Shown here piece after piece: positions 42,931 to 51,694 of a stretch of 54,018 nucleotides of DNA. The stretch is from Chlamydiales bacterium (GTDB lineage: Bacteria; Chlamydiota; Chlamydiia; Chlamydiales; JACRBE01). A program made the position numbers and the translations under genes. The notes under the pieces are model-generated. The model was not told where the DNA came from. It did no database searches and saw only the letters and a program-made list of their open reading frames with translations. Positions within the stretch are counted from its first letter, which is position 1. Every line of letters starts with the position of its first letter. The DNA lies in NCBI GenBank assembly GCA_016213235.1, contig JACRBE010000013.1, positions 1-54,018 of the forward strand. The letters are read 5' to 3'.

Positions 42931-44060
42931 AACGGATACCCATTCGTATTTCTCCAGCTTTTTTTATTACAGCCGGGTTAATTGGCTTTTTAAGCAGTTT
43001 TAGTTTTTTAGGAACGCTCATTTGGATAGGTATTATTTTTGTTTCCGTTTTATTTCATGAATATGGACATGCTCTATCTTCAATGATATTTGGACAGAGC
43101 CCCTCTATTGAGCTTGTAGCATTTGGAGGAGTGACCATACCTAAAGGTCCCAGTCTTCCTCTTTGGAAAGAATTTATCGTTGTGTTTTGTGGTCCTCTTT
43201 TTGGTTTTTGTCTTTTTCTGATTTCATTTTTTTTGATTCGTGAGAAGGTGTTCTCCCATCTCATCGTTGTTAATATTTTGGAAGGGTTTAAACTAGTTAA
43301 TTTATTTTGGACTATTATCAACCTATTGCCTGTACTTCCATTAGATGGTGGTCAGCTCATGCGTATTATTATTGAAGGCATCTTTGGCATTAAGGGCAGA
43401 AGATATGCGCTCATTGTTAGCATGGTTTTAGCGATTGTTGTAGCGCTTGGGCTATTTTTATGGGGAGCGATCATTGTAGGGGCTCTTTTTTTTCTATTTG
43501 CTTTTCAAAATTTTGAAATTATCAAGCAGACAAAGGGTATTACAGAAACAGATGCAAATACTCACTTAAGAGAAGAAATTATCATTGGTGAGCATCAGCT
43601 ATTATCCGGTAATACAGCAGATGCAAAAAGACACTTTGAAGAGATTTTATCCCAAGCAAAAGAGGGAGTAATCCATAAAGCAGCTTCTGAATATTTAGCC
43701 CAAATCTATGCTAAAGATGGAGACAATACTAAAGCATATGAATTACTAACACACTATCAGTCAGAGGAGCTCTCTGATCCCTCCAAATGCCTGCTTCATC
43801 AGCTTAGTTTTGAACATAAAGATTATCAGCGGGTACTAGATCTTGCAGGGACATGCTTTCAAGAGTTCCCCTCCCTGGAACTAGCAAAGCGGACCGTAAT
43901 TGCAGCAGCAAAACTAAATGATATCAAAGCAACCATTGGGTGGATGAAAACCTGTATCCATTATGGCCTGGAAGAATGGCAAGAGTTCATTAAAGATCCT
44001 GCCTTTGATACCATAAGAAGTGTCGAAGAATTCAACAAATTCATTGATAAACACAAATAA
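42927..44060 (+). CDS. M50-family membrane metalloprotease with TPR-like C-terminal region
   Basis: A 377-residue protein. The zinc motif HEYGH is at residues 44-48 inside a membrane segment, and the third ligand region [10 protein letters not shown] is at about 134-143 in another, as in site-2 proteases (SREBP/SpoIVFB-like). About six membrane segments occupy the first 200 residues. The C-terminal 180 residues have helical pairs resembling TPR units ([33 protein letters not shown]). It cleaves transmembrane substrates, which are unknown. No PDZ domain is present, so it is not the RseP type. It starts with GTG overlapping the sucD stop. Confidence 0.88.
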   Translation: MKRIPIRISPAFFITAGLIGFLSSFSFLGTLIWIGIIFVSVLFHEYGHALSSMIFGQSPSIELVAFGGVTIPKGPSLPLWKEFIVVFCGPLFGFCLFLISFFLIREKVFSHLIVVNILEGFKLVNLFWTIINLLPVLPLDGGQLMRIIIEGIFGIKGRRYALIVSMVLAIVVALGLFLWGAIIVGALFFLFAFQNFEIIKQTKGITETDANTHLREEIIIGEHQLLSGNTADAKRHFEEILSQAKEGVIHKAASEYLAQIYAKDGDNTKAYELLTHYQSEELSDPSKCLLHQLSFEHKDYQRVLDLAGTCFQEFPSLELAKRTVIAAAKLNDIKATIGWMKTCIHYGLEEWQEFIKDPAFDTIRSVEEFNKFIDKHK

Positions 44061-44119
44061 CAACAAAATTATAATTATGTGTTAATTAAAATTGCAATTA
44101 TTGTAGAGGTTGTTTTTTT

Positions 44120-44147
44120 TTGACTAAAATTCCAATGTAACTATAAT
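44120..44147 (+). promoter_or_regulatory. Likely sigma-70/sigma-66 promoter for the duplicated membrane-protein gene
   Basis: TTGACT at 44120-44125 and TATAAT at 44142-44147 with a 16-nt spacer, followed 32 nt later by the ATG at 44180 with AGGTAAAAATT before it. Near-consensus and well placed. Confidence 0.6.
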
Positions 44148-44179
44148 TACACCAATTAAAATAACAATAGGTAAAAATT

Positions 44180-45229
44180 ATGGTTCCAGCTCAAGGTCAG
44201 GGGGCAATAGTAGGGTCTCCTTCTTTTTGTGATTCTTTTTATGATCAAAATAAGACATTAACACGGCAATATATAGATGAACCAAATCTTAATCCTACTC
44301 AGCCGCTGCGACTACAGCCCTTAAAAGCAGCGCTTTTATTTACTGTAACAACACCAATTGAACTAGCAGAAGTTATCACTCGACTAGCAATTGGTATTTT
44401 AGCTTGTCCTTTAGTGTTTGTGAACCCGAATCAATTCTTAAAAGAGTTTGTTTATATTCCTCTTACAGGGTTAGGTGATGTAGTAGGCAAACCTCTCTTT
44501 TTGATCCTTTCACCTGTTATCGTATTCACGAATTTTTTAAGTACACAGAATGGATCGATTTTTTATAGGACTAATCGATCTTTAACTAGTAAGTATGTAG
44601 TGGATCCTGTATCTAAACTTGTGCCTCATTTTGCACTCTCATTACAGTGTTTTGTGAGTATAATAACTGTGCCATTAGAAGCTGTGGAAACCATTGGTCG
44701 ATTAGCACTTGCTATTTTAGCTTTTCCAGTGGTTTTTATAGATAAAGACTTATATTTGAAAGAGTTTATTTATACTCCGGCTCTAGGCCTTGTTAAAGTG
44801 GTATTTAGAGTAGTAGTTGCTCCTATTGAACTTATTGCGAGGTTATTCTTAGATTACGTTTTTTATCAACAATCCCGAGCACAAGTAGCACAGCGGGCGG
44901 TACAAGTAGCACAGCAGGTGGCACAACATGCTCAACCATAACAAGCAGTGCAAGCCGCAGCCAGGTTGTCTATTCAGCATATTCAACATGCTGAAACTAC
45001 AGCACTTCACGCCGTTTGGCGAGCTTTTCGAGCGTACCATGGGGTAAATCCTGCGCAGGCTAGAACTTTGTGGCGTAGTGATGACAATGATATTCGTCAA
45101 ACATCTAAAGTATATTGTGATTCAATTAGATTATTTCCACAAAATTGTAGAACAGTTGAATCAATAGCTATTACGCAGATTTTACGGATGGGACAGCTTG
45201 GAGCTACTAGACTTAATACTCTTCCTTAA
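44180..45229 (+). pseudogene. Internally duplicated membrane protein, split by one in-frame TAA
   Basis: The first frame (44180-44941, 253 codons) contains two copies of one unit. Copy 1 (about residues 15-113) runs from FCDSFYDQNKTLTRQYIDEP to LTGLGDVVGKP; copy 2 (about 126-215) runs from FYRTNRSLTSKYVVDP to PALGLVKVV. Each has ITRLAIGILACPLVF or IGRLALAILAFPVVF followed by F/L-LKEF-V/I-Y. The C-terminus is Ala/Gln-rich (AQQVAQHAQP). A TAA at 44939-44941 (CCA TAA CAA) ends it, yet the same frame stays open for 95 more codons (QAVQAAARL and on) to 45229, continuing the same Ala/Gln composition. This indicates one longer gene with a nonsense mutation, or a real short protein plus decayed tail. 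Function unknown; two hydrophobic regions per unit suggest a membrane protein. Confidence 0.6.
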
Positions 45230-45268
45230 AAGATATGGCGGCTATATTCACTGTGAAGATAACGAAAT

Positions 45269-45291
45269 AAGGGACCTAATACCGGTCCCTT
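45269..45291. terminator. Bidirectional terminator hairpin
   Basis: AAGGGACC (45269-45276) pairs with GGTCCCTT (45284-45291) around a 7-nt loop, followed by TTTCTTATTT on the plus strand. It lies between convergent genes (the membrane-protein gene and htrA), so it can serve both; on the minus strand it is just after the htrA stop. Confidence 0.75.
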
Positions 45292-45294
45292 TTC

Positions 45295-46785
45295 TTATTT
45301 AGGTAGTTTTAAGGAGAAAAATCTCATACTGCCTTTGACATTCATCAAGATGAGTACCCGATTTCCTTCCATCCCTTCTAATGCTTTGTTAAATTCATCA
45401 GCATTGCTTACTTTTTTATGGTTAACAGCCAATATTACCCAGCCAGTTCTAATACCGGCAGATTGTGCAATGGAGCCTGACATCACTTTTGTGATAATCA
45501 CGCCACTCTCTTCTGTGTAACCATTTCGTTTTGCAACTTCAGGAGTTAATGTTTCTACTTCAATACCCAGTTTTTTGATAGCAATAGATGATTCATTACT
45601 TTGAGCATCATTACCCTCAATTTTCACAGGTATTACCATCATCTTGCCTTGACGATTGATCGTAAGCTGAATGGTCGTATTAGGAGGCATTAGCATGATG
45701 TCATTTCGCAGCGTATTCATGGACTTAACAGGGATATCATTTAATTTAATGATGATATCACCTTGTTTCAAACCAGCTTTATCAGCAGGAGAATCCTTCT
45801 TCACTTGTGCAACAAGTGCTCCCTCTGGTTTTTCTAGTTTTAAGGCTTCTGCTAAATCTTGATCTATTGGCTGCAACATAACACCAATGCTACCACGAGA
45901 TACTTCTCCATTGCTGATGATTTGTTGCTGCACATTTTTAAGAATAGAGCTAGGTATGGCAAAACCAATGCCCATATACCCACCGGATGGTGATAAAATA
46001 GCTGTGTTCATACCAATTACCTGAGCATCCAAGTTCAGCAAAGGCCCTCCGGAGTTGCCGGGGTTGATAGCAGCATCTGTTTGGATAAAATCCTCTAAAT
46101 CGGTAATTTGCAAATCATTTCTTCCCTTTGCACTAACAACGCCTACTGTCACGGATGCTTGTAATTGAAATGGATTTCCAACAGCAACCACCCATTCTCC
46201 TACATCCATCTCATCAGAGCTGCCAAATTGCAAAAATGGATAATTGCTGCCATCTACTTTGAGTATTGCAATGTCTGTTTGAGGATCACCCCCTACGAGC
46301 GTTGCATCTAGTTGTTTTTCTAGTGGAGGATTTAAATCTACTGTAATTTTTGTGGCATCTTTTACTACGTGAAAGTTAGTCATGATATAACCATCAGAGG
46401 TAACAAAAAAGCCAGATCCTTGTGATCTTCTTACCGGAGCCTTACGATTTTTTTTGGGAGCAGGCCCAAAGAATCGATTAAAAAAATCATCCTGAAAGAG
46501 ATCAAATGGATCTTGGTATTCTGGAGATTGATTTAAATAATCGCTAAGATCTCCACTCGATTCTACCTTGATGAAAACCACTGCTGGAATGGATTTTTTA
46601 GCAACACTGGTGAAAGCTTTAGAAAATTCTTTTGCCTGGGAGCATTGATTATCAGATGAAGGATCGTAAGCTATAGCTTTAGACTCCGTAGCTTTTGTCT
46701 CTTCTTTTGTTTGAAAAATGGAACCATGTAATTGTGTTGATATAAATAACACACTTAAAAACAAATACTTAATAGGTGCTTTCAT
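45295..46785 (-). CDS. htrA: Periplasmic serine protease/chaperone HtrA (DegP family)
   Basis: A 496-residue protein. An N-terminal signal peptide (MKAPIKYLFLSVLFISTQLHG) is followed by a trypsin-like domain with the triad His139 (TNFHVV), Asp171 (TDIAIL) and Ser245 (GNSGGP). Two PDZ domains follow; EGALVAQVKKDSPADKAGLKQGDIII starts the first and GVIITKVMSGSIAQSAGIRTGWVILAV lies in the second. It degrades or refolds misfolded envelope proteins and is also exported by Chlamydia. Length is typical (about 490-500). Placement beyond sucCD and near an M16 protease agrees with chlamydial order. Confidence 0.97.
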   Translation of the reverse strand: MKAPIKYLFLSVLFISTQLHGSIFQTKEETKATESKAIAYDPSSDNQCSQAKEFSKAFTSVAKKSIPAVVFIKVESSGDLSDYLNQSPEYQDPFDLFQDDFFNRFFGPAPKKNRKAPVRRSQGSGFFVTSDGYIMTNFHVVKDATKITVDLNPPLEKQLDATLVGGDPQTDIAILKVDGSNYPFLQFGSSDEMDVGEWVVAVGNPFQLQASVTVGVVSAKGRNDLQITDLEDFIQTDAAINPGNSGGPLLNLDAQVIGMNTAILSPSGGYMGIGFAIPSSILKNVQQQIISNGEVSRGSIGVMLQPIDQDLAEALKLEKPEGALVAQVKKDSPADKAGLKQGDIIIKLNDIPVKSMNTLRNDIMLMPPNTTIQLTINRQGKMMVIPVKIEGNDAQSNESSIAIKKLGIEVETLTPEVAKRNGYTEESGVIITKVMSGSIAQSAGIRTGWVILAVNHKKVSNADEFNKALEGMEGNRVLILMNVKGSMRFFSLKLPK

Positions 46786-46883
46786 TCACGCCTCCTGCCT
46801 GATTTAGGAATCAAATTATGTAATACAAAAGAAAAAAAAACAATCTCTACTGTCTAGAAGTTTTATTATTTGGCTTATTTTGG

Positions 46884-46889
46884 TATACT
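46884..46889 (+). promoter_or_regulatory. Extended -10 promoter element for the GNAT-like gene
   Basis: TGGTATACT contains TATACT preceded by TGG, an extended -10 form. No good -35 is visible. The leader ORF ATG follows at 46924. Confidence 0.35.
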
Positions 46890-46923
46890 ATAGGAACATT
46901 ATTAATTAAAAAAAGGAATTTTT

Positions 46924-46971
46924 ATGGAAACATTATCACTTGCTCGGTTGCCGCCTCAGATGAGGGTTTAA
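46924..46971 (+). CDS. 15-codon leader ORF immediately before the GNAT-like gene
   Basis: ATG 46924 is preceded by AAAGGAA at about 8 nt, the only good ribosome binding site here. It encodes METLSLARLPPQMRV and stops at 46969-46971, one base before the ATG of the downstream gene (46973), which has no RBS of its own. This suggests translational coupling or a leader peptide. The start resembles the downstream start (ATGGAA in both), so a recent duplication or an upstream frameshift is an alternative. Confidence 0.4.
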   Translation: METLSLARLPPQMRV

Positions 46972-46972
46972 A

Positions 46973-47680
46973 ATGGAAGTTACTTCAGCATCATTATTTG
47001 CCCCCTTTTCCCTGGATCCAAAGGCTGTGAAGTTTAAAAATAAAGATAAACATCCTATGGATGGAAGGATAACTATTATCCTACCATATAAAAATCAATA
47101 CTTGTTACATGCATCTTGTCAAGGTAGAAGTGTAGGACGTGCGGAATTTCATGAGGAAATAGAAATAATACGTATTGCCTGGCTTGAAAATACAACAATT
47201 GGCACTGCAATAAGAGTATATGAGGTAGGAACAAGAATGATGGAGCTCATCATTTCATTTGCAAAACACCGTAACAAAAATATTCGGCTATTTGCTAAGA
47301 ATGCAGTACCTTTTTACTTAAGTTTTGGATTTCATGTTGTCAAATATGCCTATCTTGAAAAGCTCACAAGAGCATTACAAGGGCTTTTGAATGGGCATAG
47401 ATCTTTAGATGATGTACAAGATATTTACCTGGGATTAAGGATATTATCAAAAGAAATAGAAAGATCTGTATCTATAACAGATACAGATATCATTCGAGAG
47501 CATTGGTTTTGGGATAATGTAGGTCCTATTGTAGATGATCAAATGAGTGAGCGTATGAAAGAAGAAGAGGAAAAAGCAGAAGAAGAAAGAAGATCTCCCT
47601 CTTTTCTTCTTGGTGATGAGAAATGGCAAGTGGATATGATGTTACCACTGAAAATAGTGATAGAAGAAAGGGAAGGATAA
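46973..47680 (+). CDS. GNAT-like acetyltransferase-domain protein
   Basis: A 235-residue protein. The region from about 45 to 125 resembles a GNAT domain: YLLHASCQGRSVGRAEFHEEIEIIRIAWLENTTIGTAIRVYEVGTRMMELIISFAKHR, and IRLFAKNAVPFYLSFGFHVV, which is the end-of-domain FY-x3-GF pattern that binds the acetyl-CoA. The classic Q/R-x-x-G-x-G/A loop is weak. The C-terminal 100 residues are helical and charged, with a Glu/Lys run near 195-208. Substrate unknown. Its translation probably depends on the 15-codon leader that ends one base upstream. Confidence 0.6.
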   Translation: MEVTSASLFAPFSLDPKAVKFKNKDKHPMDGRITIILPYKNQYLLHASCQGRSVGRAEFHEEIEIIRIAWLENTTIGTAIRVYEVGTRMMELIISFAKHRNKNIRLFAKNAVPFYLSFGFHVVKYAYLEKLTRALQGLLNGHRSLDDVQDIYLGLRILSKEIERSVSITDTDIIREHWFWDNVGPIVDDQMSERMKEEEEKAEEERRSPSFLLGDEKWQVDMMLPLKIVIEEREG

Positions 47681-47846
47681 GTAAAATGAGCGCTATTATA
47701 TCATTATCAAGAAGTAATGTTAATGGCATAAAACATATATTAAAAATAATTGTTAAAAATCTTTTTATTTAGGCCATAATGTGACAGTATTACTGATTTC
47801 AGTATATCAGTTTAATACAAATTCGATAAATAAAGAGCCAATAAGA

Positions 47847-48131
47847 TTATTCTTTTGGATCGTTTTCTTTTGCGTGATTAGCTTGCTTCTCAACTTTTTC
47901 TCGAAGCACATAAGGATCTAAATCGATATCATCTCCCCAGGATATGGTATTTGATTGATGATCGATTCGAACTTGATTGAAAAAGTCGATAGATTTCCAA
48001 GCTTCAAAAATACCTTGGCCAACTAAATGGCTTAGATCAATCTCTCCTTCTAGACCATCATCAAACTGTATCCAAATGCAATAGTTTGGCATAGCTTTAC
48101 AAGCTATGATTTTTGCTCTTTTAAAGTCCAT
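47847..48131 (-). CDS. DUF2442-family protein
   Basis: A 94-residue protein. IIACKAMPNYCIWIQFDDGLEGEIDLSHLVGQGIFEAWKSIDFFNQVRID followed by ISWGDDIDLDPYVLREKV matches the DUF2442 pattern, whose members often sit beside a DUF4160 protein in toxin-antitoxin-like pairs. No DUF4160 gene is next to it here. It is downstream of the AlbA_2 regulator on the same strand, separated by 39 nt. Function unknown. Confidence 0.8.
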   Translation of the reverse strand: MDFKRAKIIACKAMPNYCIWIQFDDGLEGEIDLSHLVGQGIFEAWKSIDFFNQVRIDHQSNTISWGDDIDLDPYVLREKVEKQANHAKENDPKE

Positions 48132-48170
48132 AACCCATATCTACTGGAGCGGGGGAATTTTTGTAGTTTG

Positions 48171-49514
48171 TTATGAATCAATTTTATGGTATCTGGTAGC
48201 CTTGCCACGACCGCTTTTTTTAAGCATACCTTCTTTCACTAATTGTGTTAGTCGTCGCGTAGCCGTTGCACGAGGAATATGTAAAGCCTGCATGATCTCA
48301 GATACGGAAATGCTATCTGCACTAGTAAAAAGTTGTAAAAATTGTCCATATTTGTGAGAAATCTGTTCTGTAGCATAATTTGCTCGAGGAAGAATGCATT
48401 TGACAAAATTTTCTCCATTAATAATGACAGGTTCTGGTAGCCCCCATTTCTCATAGGCATTATAGGCAGTAAGTAAGCCCGTTCCTAACTTTTCCACGAA
48501 GCGAGCCTCTCGAAAGATTTTACAAATGGCCATATTGCGAATATCTGTCAATCCAAGCTTCAAACTAGCAAAAGGGGTTGGAAATTCTCCTGGACTAAAA
48601 ATTTCTATCCGGTCTTGATAGATCGATACTTTAATTGGAGCACGTAGATGGTAGTTGCGGTGAACAATGGCGTTCAAAAGGAGTTCTCGGTAGGCGATTT
48701 CTGGTAATTCATATTTCTCATTGCGAGTAGCTCCCTGTATGGTAAATGAACGGTTGAGACAACTCAATCCGAATTCATAGGCTCCTGCAAATTGTTCAAA
48801 CAGAGTTCCCTTGCAATCTCGGGTTGCAATTGCCTCACGCCCGGCAGTGCCGGCAAAATGTGTGCAGATGATCATCGCTTCAGGAAACCATTGCTCTAGG
48901 CGCTTGCTAAAGTGCAAGATACCGCATACCGTTGGGTAGATGATTGTTTGCTCTTCTGTAATCAATTCATAATTTTTAAAAATTTCTTCAATCATTGGTC
49001 CAGTTGCCTGATTTAATCGCTCTCCAAAAAACTGGTTTATTTTTTCCAGATTCAAATCTTCTTTTGTTGCTCGATAAACCGGCATCCCATCAAAGGAAAT
49101 TCCTCTCGTTTGCCAGCGTAATTCATCGATCATGTCAGCATTTGCACGAAGCACAGAGCGTCCTACCCGGATATAGGTTCCTCTATCCGGGCCCTCGGAT
49201 TTAATAAAATAGGGTTTGTTCATACCGGCTGAAACTTTAATTTCTAAAATAATCTTATCTCCAATACGTTGAGCGATAACTTTAGGAATAATTGTTGGAG
49301 TTGCAGCTTGGTATATGGAATGCTCTAAACATTCCATGATCTGCATGGTTTCATTTTCATCGATACCCACAATAGTCCCGTCATTTTCAACCCCAATGAT
49401 CAATCTTCCTCCAACTTGATTACAAAAACCAATAACAGTTTTGATAATCTGTTCGTTTTTAGGGATTTCTTTCTTGAATTCTAATGTTTGGGACTCAGAT
49501 TCGGGGTATTTCAT
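48171..49514 (-). CDS. AlbA_2 (Schlafen-like) domain transcriptional regulator
   Basis: A 447-residue protein. ESQTLEFKKEIPKNEQIIKTVIGFCNQVGGRLIIGVENDGTIVGI is the AlbA_2/divergent AAA_4 domain at the N-terminus. A HATPase_c_4-like middle follows (ELLLNAIVHRNYHLRAPIKVSIYQDRIEIFSPGEFP), then LGLTDIRNMAICKIFREARFVEKLGTGL. A winged helix closes the protein (ISVSEIMQALHIPRATATRRLTQLVKEGML). GAGG 5 nt ahead supports the ATG at 49514. It is divergent from the fic gene, whose product ends in a very similar winged helix, and the shared upstream region has several inverted repeats. Confidence 0.86.
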   Translation of the reverse strand: MKYPESESQTLEFKKEIPKNEQIIKTVIGFCNQVGGRLIIGVENDGTIVGIDENETMQIMECLEHSIYQAATPTIIPKVIAQRIGDKIILEIKVSAGMNKPYFIKSEGPDRGTYIRVGRSVLRANADMIDELRWQTRGISFDGMPVYRATKEDLNLEKINQFFGERLNQATGPMIEEIFKNYELITEEQTIIYPTVCGILHFSKRLEQWFPEAMIICTHFAGTAGREAIATRDCKGTLFEQFAGAYEFGLSCLNRSFTIQGATRNEKYELPEIAYRELLLNAIVHRNYHLRAPIKVSIYQDRIEIFSPGEFPTPFASLKLGLTDIRNMAICKIFREARFVEKLGTGLLTAYNAYEKWGLPEPVIINGENFVKCILPRANYATEQISHKYGQFLQLFTSADSISVSEIMQALHIPRATATRRLTQLVKEGMLKKSGRGKATRYHKIDS

Positions 49515-49525
49515 AAAACCTCTAT

Positions 49526-49610
49526 TGATGCATATTTCAAATACAACTCAGATTACAACTCAATGAGGCGTATTTGTCAAACATAAAAAAAATACACCTC
49601 ATATGCATCA
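49526..49610. promoter_or_regulatory. Nested inverted repeats upstream of the AlbA_2 regulator gene
   Basis: TGATGCATAT (49526-49535) pairs with ATATGCATCA (49601-49610). Inside it ATGAGGCGTATTT (49563-49575) pairs with AAATACACCTCAT (49590-49602) with one mismatch. A 9-nt direct repeat TACAACTCA occurs at 49542 and 49554. The group starts 12 nt before the start codon, so it is a plausible operator for autoregulation. Confidence 0.5.
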
Positions 49611-49814
49611 AAAAAAAACATTCTCAATGAAGAGTTTAGAATATATCCTGTCGTTTCAAATCCTAAGAAACAAATCTAAAATCATTTGTTTTTCACAGTG
49701 GTTTTGGCTTCTGAATTCAAAAAAATTACCATTTTTTTACAGCGCTGGTTTGGTATATAGTAAAATATAATGCACTAGATTCTGATATACAAGCACTTAG
49801 AGTTAAACCTTTGA

Positions 49815-49871
49815 GATGAGTTATGGAAGCTTGCTCTATAACTCATCTTTATATACAATCATGAGTTATAG
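49815..49871. promoter_or_regulatory. Three ATGAGTTATA-type sites upstream of fic
   Basis: GATGAGTTAT at 49815-49824, its inverse ATAACTCATC at 49838-49847, and ATGAGTTATAG at 49861-49871 share the core ATGAGTTAT(A/G)GA. The last site abuts the GAGGGGG ribosome binding site of fic (ATG 49887). The first two form a 10-bp stem. They look like operator sites for a winged-helix regulator. Confidence 0.55.
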
Positions 49872-49886
49872 AGGGGGCTATTACTC

Positions 49887-50987
49887 ATGTCCTGGAACTG
49901 GGAGTTGCCGCATTGGCCAAAATTTAGTTATAACTTTGATCAAATATCCAAGCAGGAAAGGCAATTCCTTTTAGGTATGGGTAGCGCATCCGCATTTCTA
50001 AAAAATATTGATAAGCAAGAGTCCAATCAATTTATTGTTGAGATTCTTAGTTTAGAAGGTTTAGGAAGCTCCAAGATTGAAGGGGAAATTCTTGATAGAG
50101 AGAGTTTACAGTCATCCATCAAGAAACACTTTGGATTGCATTATACTCTAAAACAAGAAGCCGATAAAGAATCTCGCATGGCGAGTCTTCTGTGTAGTGT
50201 TTATGAATCTTTTGATAAACCATTGACACATGAAATGCTTTGGCAGTGGCATGCTGAGTTATTTCTAGGTCAGCCTCAAATTACCGATTGTGGCAAATAC
50301 CGCACTCATGTTGAGCCCATGCAGATTATTTCTCGCCGTTTGGATGCTCCTATTATTTTCTTTGAGGCTCCTCCATCAAGCAAGGTCCCTCATGAAATGA
50401 ATCTGTTTATCGATTGGTTTAATTCCACAAGTGCATCAGGCTCTATTTTAGGGAGGGCTGCCATTGCTCATATCTATTTTGAAAGCATTCATCCTTTTGA
50501 AGATGGCAATGGAAGAATTGGACGCATTTTGGTTGAAAAAGTCCTTTCTCAAGGTGTTGGTAGGCCGGTATTGATTGCTATTTCCAAGGTATTAGAAAAA
50601 CGCAAAAAAGAATATTACTCGGCCTTAGAAAAATGTAACAGAACATTGCAGATGCAGCATTGGGTAGAGTTTTTTGCTGATGTAGTCTTAGAAGGACAAG
50701 AAGAATCAATGAACTTGCTCTACTTTTTGATTGAAAAATCAAGAATACTTACGGCTCTTTCAGGGCAAATTAACCCGCGTCAGGAAAAGGCTTTGCTGAG
50801 AATGTTTGCAGAAGGTCCAAGCGGTTTCAAAGGGGGACTAAGTGCAGAGAATTATATCGCGATCACAAAGACCTCCAGAGCTACAGCTACGCGCGATTTA
50901 ACAGATCTTGTTCAAAAGGGAGTTTTAGTAAAAACCGGAGATCTTCGCCATACCCGTTATTGGTTGAACCTAGCTAAAGAATATTAA
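49887..50987 (+). CDS. Fic-family adenylyltransferase with N-terminal DUF4172 and C-terminal winged helix
   Basis: A 366-residue Fic protein. MSWNWELPHWPKFSYN is the DUF4172 start. The class II inhibitory motif SSKIEGE is at residues 61-67 and the catalytic motif HPFEDGNGRIGR begins at His202, complete with the Arg that contacts the triphosphate. The C-terminal winged helix (about 317-355) has SRATATRDLTDLVQKGVL. Fic proteins transfer AMP to hydroxyl side chains and the N-terminal glutamate keeps this type off until released. GAGGGGG before the ATG supports the start. Divergent from the AlbA_2 gene; its stop lies at the start of the protease-3'-end repeat. Confidence 0.93.
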   Translation: MSWNWELPHWPKFSYNFDQISKQERQFLLGMGSASAFLKNIDKQESNQFIVEILSLEGLGSSKIEGEILDRESLQSSIKKHFGLHYTLKQEADKESRMASLLCSVYESFDKPLTHEMLWQWHAELFLGQPQITDCGKYRTHVEPMQIISRRLDAPIIFFEAPPSSKVPHEMNLFIDWFNSTSASGSILGRAAIAHIYFESIHPFEDGNGRIGRILVEKVLSQGVGRPVLIAISKVLEKRKKEYYSALEKCNRTLQMQHWVEFFADVVLEGQEESMNLLYFLIEKSRILTALSGQINPRQEKALLRMFAEGPSGFKGGLSAENYIAITKTSRATATRDLTDLVQKGVLVKTGDLRHTRYWLNLAKEY

Positions 50988-51030
50988 TGGCTTGTAGATT
51001 GTTTTAAAAATGAATGCTCTATTTTTTTAT
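50984..51030. repeat. Copy of the M16C protease 3' end
   Basis: Matches 52239-52285 in direct orientation at 43 of 47 positions by hand count. On the minus strand it reads KIEHSFLKQSTSH then stop, against KMEHPFLKQSTSY for the true protease C-terminus. Upstream residues (DIDKKIEH versus EENKKMEH) suggest the match once extended further. It overlaps the fic stop codon. Confidence 0.8.
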
Positions 51031-51137
51031 CAATATCAGAGGTGTCAAAATGGAAAAAACAAAATTTTTGCAAAATCAAATTTTGTTTGAGCATTATCTC
51101 TTGATACATATAATCCATAAAAAAAATTTGGAGAATT

Positions 51138-51335
51138 ATGTCTTTTTTTTCTTTAGTCCAATCTTTTCTAGTTAAGTTGATTGTTTTTATTATCATATCT
51201 CCCGTGATCGGATATGTTGCTTTAGAAATCGTGCAAAATCTGGAAAAAGCTAGAAAGTTGGTGGGGAAGAAAAAATGGATAGCGTTATCTATAGCAGGAT
51301 TTCTTATTGCTGTTTTACTTGGATGGTTACAATGA
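51138..51335 (+). CDS. Small two-segment membrane protein (65 aa)
   Basis: A 65-residue protein with two hydrophobic segments (LVKLIVFIIISPVIGYVALEI and WIALSIAGFLIAVLLGWL) joined by a basic loop (KARKLVGKKK). GGAG about 5 nt upstream supports the ATG at 51138. Its stop overlaps the next start as ATGA. No family recognised. It lies in the accessory segment between the protease-3'-end repeats, next to the rhuM remnant. Confidence 0.6.
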   Translation: MSFFSLVQSFLVKLIVFIIISPVIGYVALEIVQNLEKARKLVGKKKWIALSIAGFLIAVLLGWLQ

Positions 51336-51526
51336 GATATTTTGTTGTGGTTATTCTTAGTTTTGTAGGATTAGCCAATGTTGCATTTTCCTTAGAATTG
51401 GATGCTTCTACTGTTCTTGAGTATGTTGAACAAGGAAAAACCCAAGAAGTATTGGGCTTATTTTATACGAATGAAAATTTAACTCTAGAAGAACAAAGAT
51501 ATTTTATTTTCTTCCTCCATCATTAA
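51332..51526 (+). CDS. Small exported protein (64 aa), possibly truncated
   Basis: A 64-residue product from ATG 51332, which overlaps the stop of the preceding gene. The first 20 residues are a signal peptide (MRYFVVVILSFVGLANVAFS) and the mature part LELDASTVLEYVEQGKTQEVLGLF resembles the start of a helical-repeat protein before ending at FFLHH. The abrupt end suggests truncation of a longer exported protein, but it could be complete. Translational coupling with the preceding membrane protein suggests they work together. Confidence 0.55.
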   Translation: MRYFVVVILSFVGLANVAFSLELDASTVLEYVEQGKTQEVLGLFYTNENLTLEEQRYFIFFLHH

Positions 51527-51694
51527 GTCTCGAGCCTACTGTAATAACTCTTCTTCAAAACAAAACGCTATCTTCTTGAATTCAGAAACGTTTGAGCAAC
51601 TTAATAAATAGATACTAGATCTTAGAAATTCATTTTGTTATACTGATTAGTTAAATCGTCCAGAATGGCAATATGAGCAACTTCAGGAAAAACT

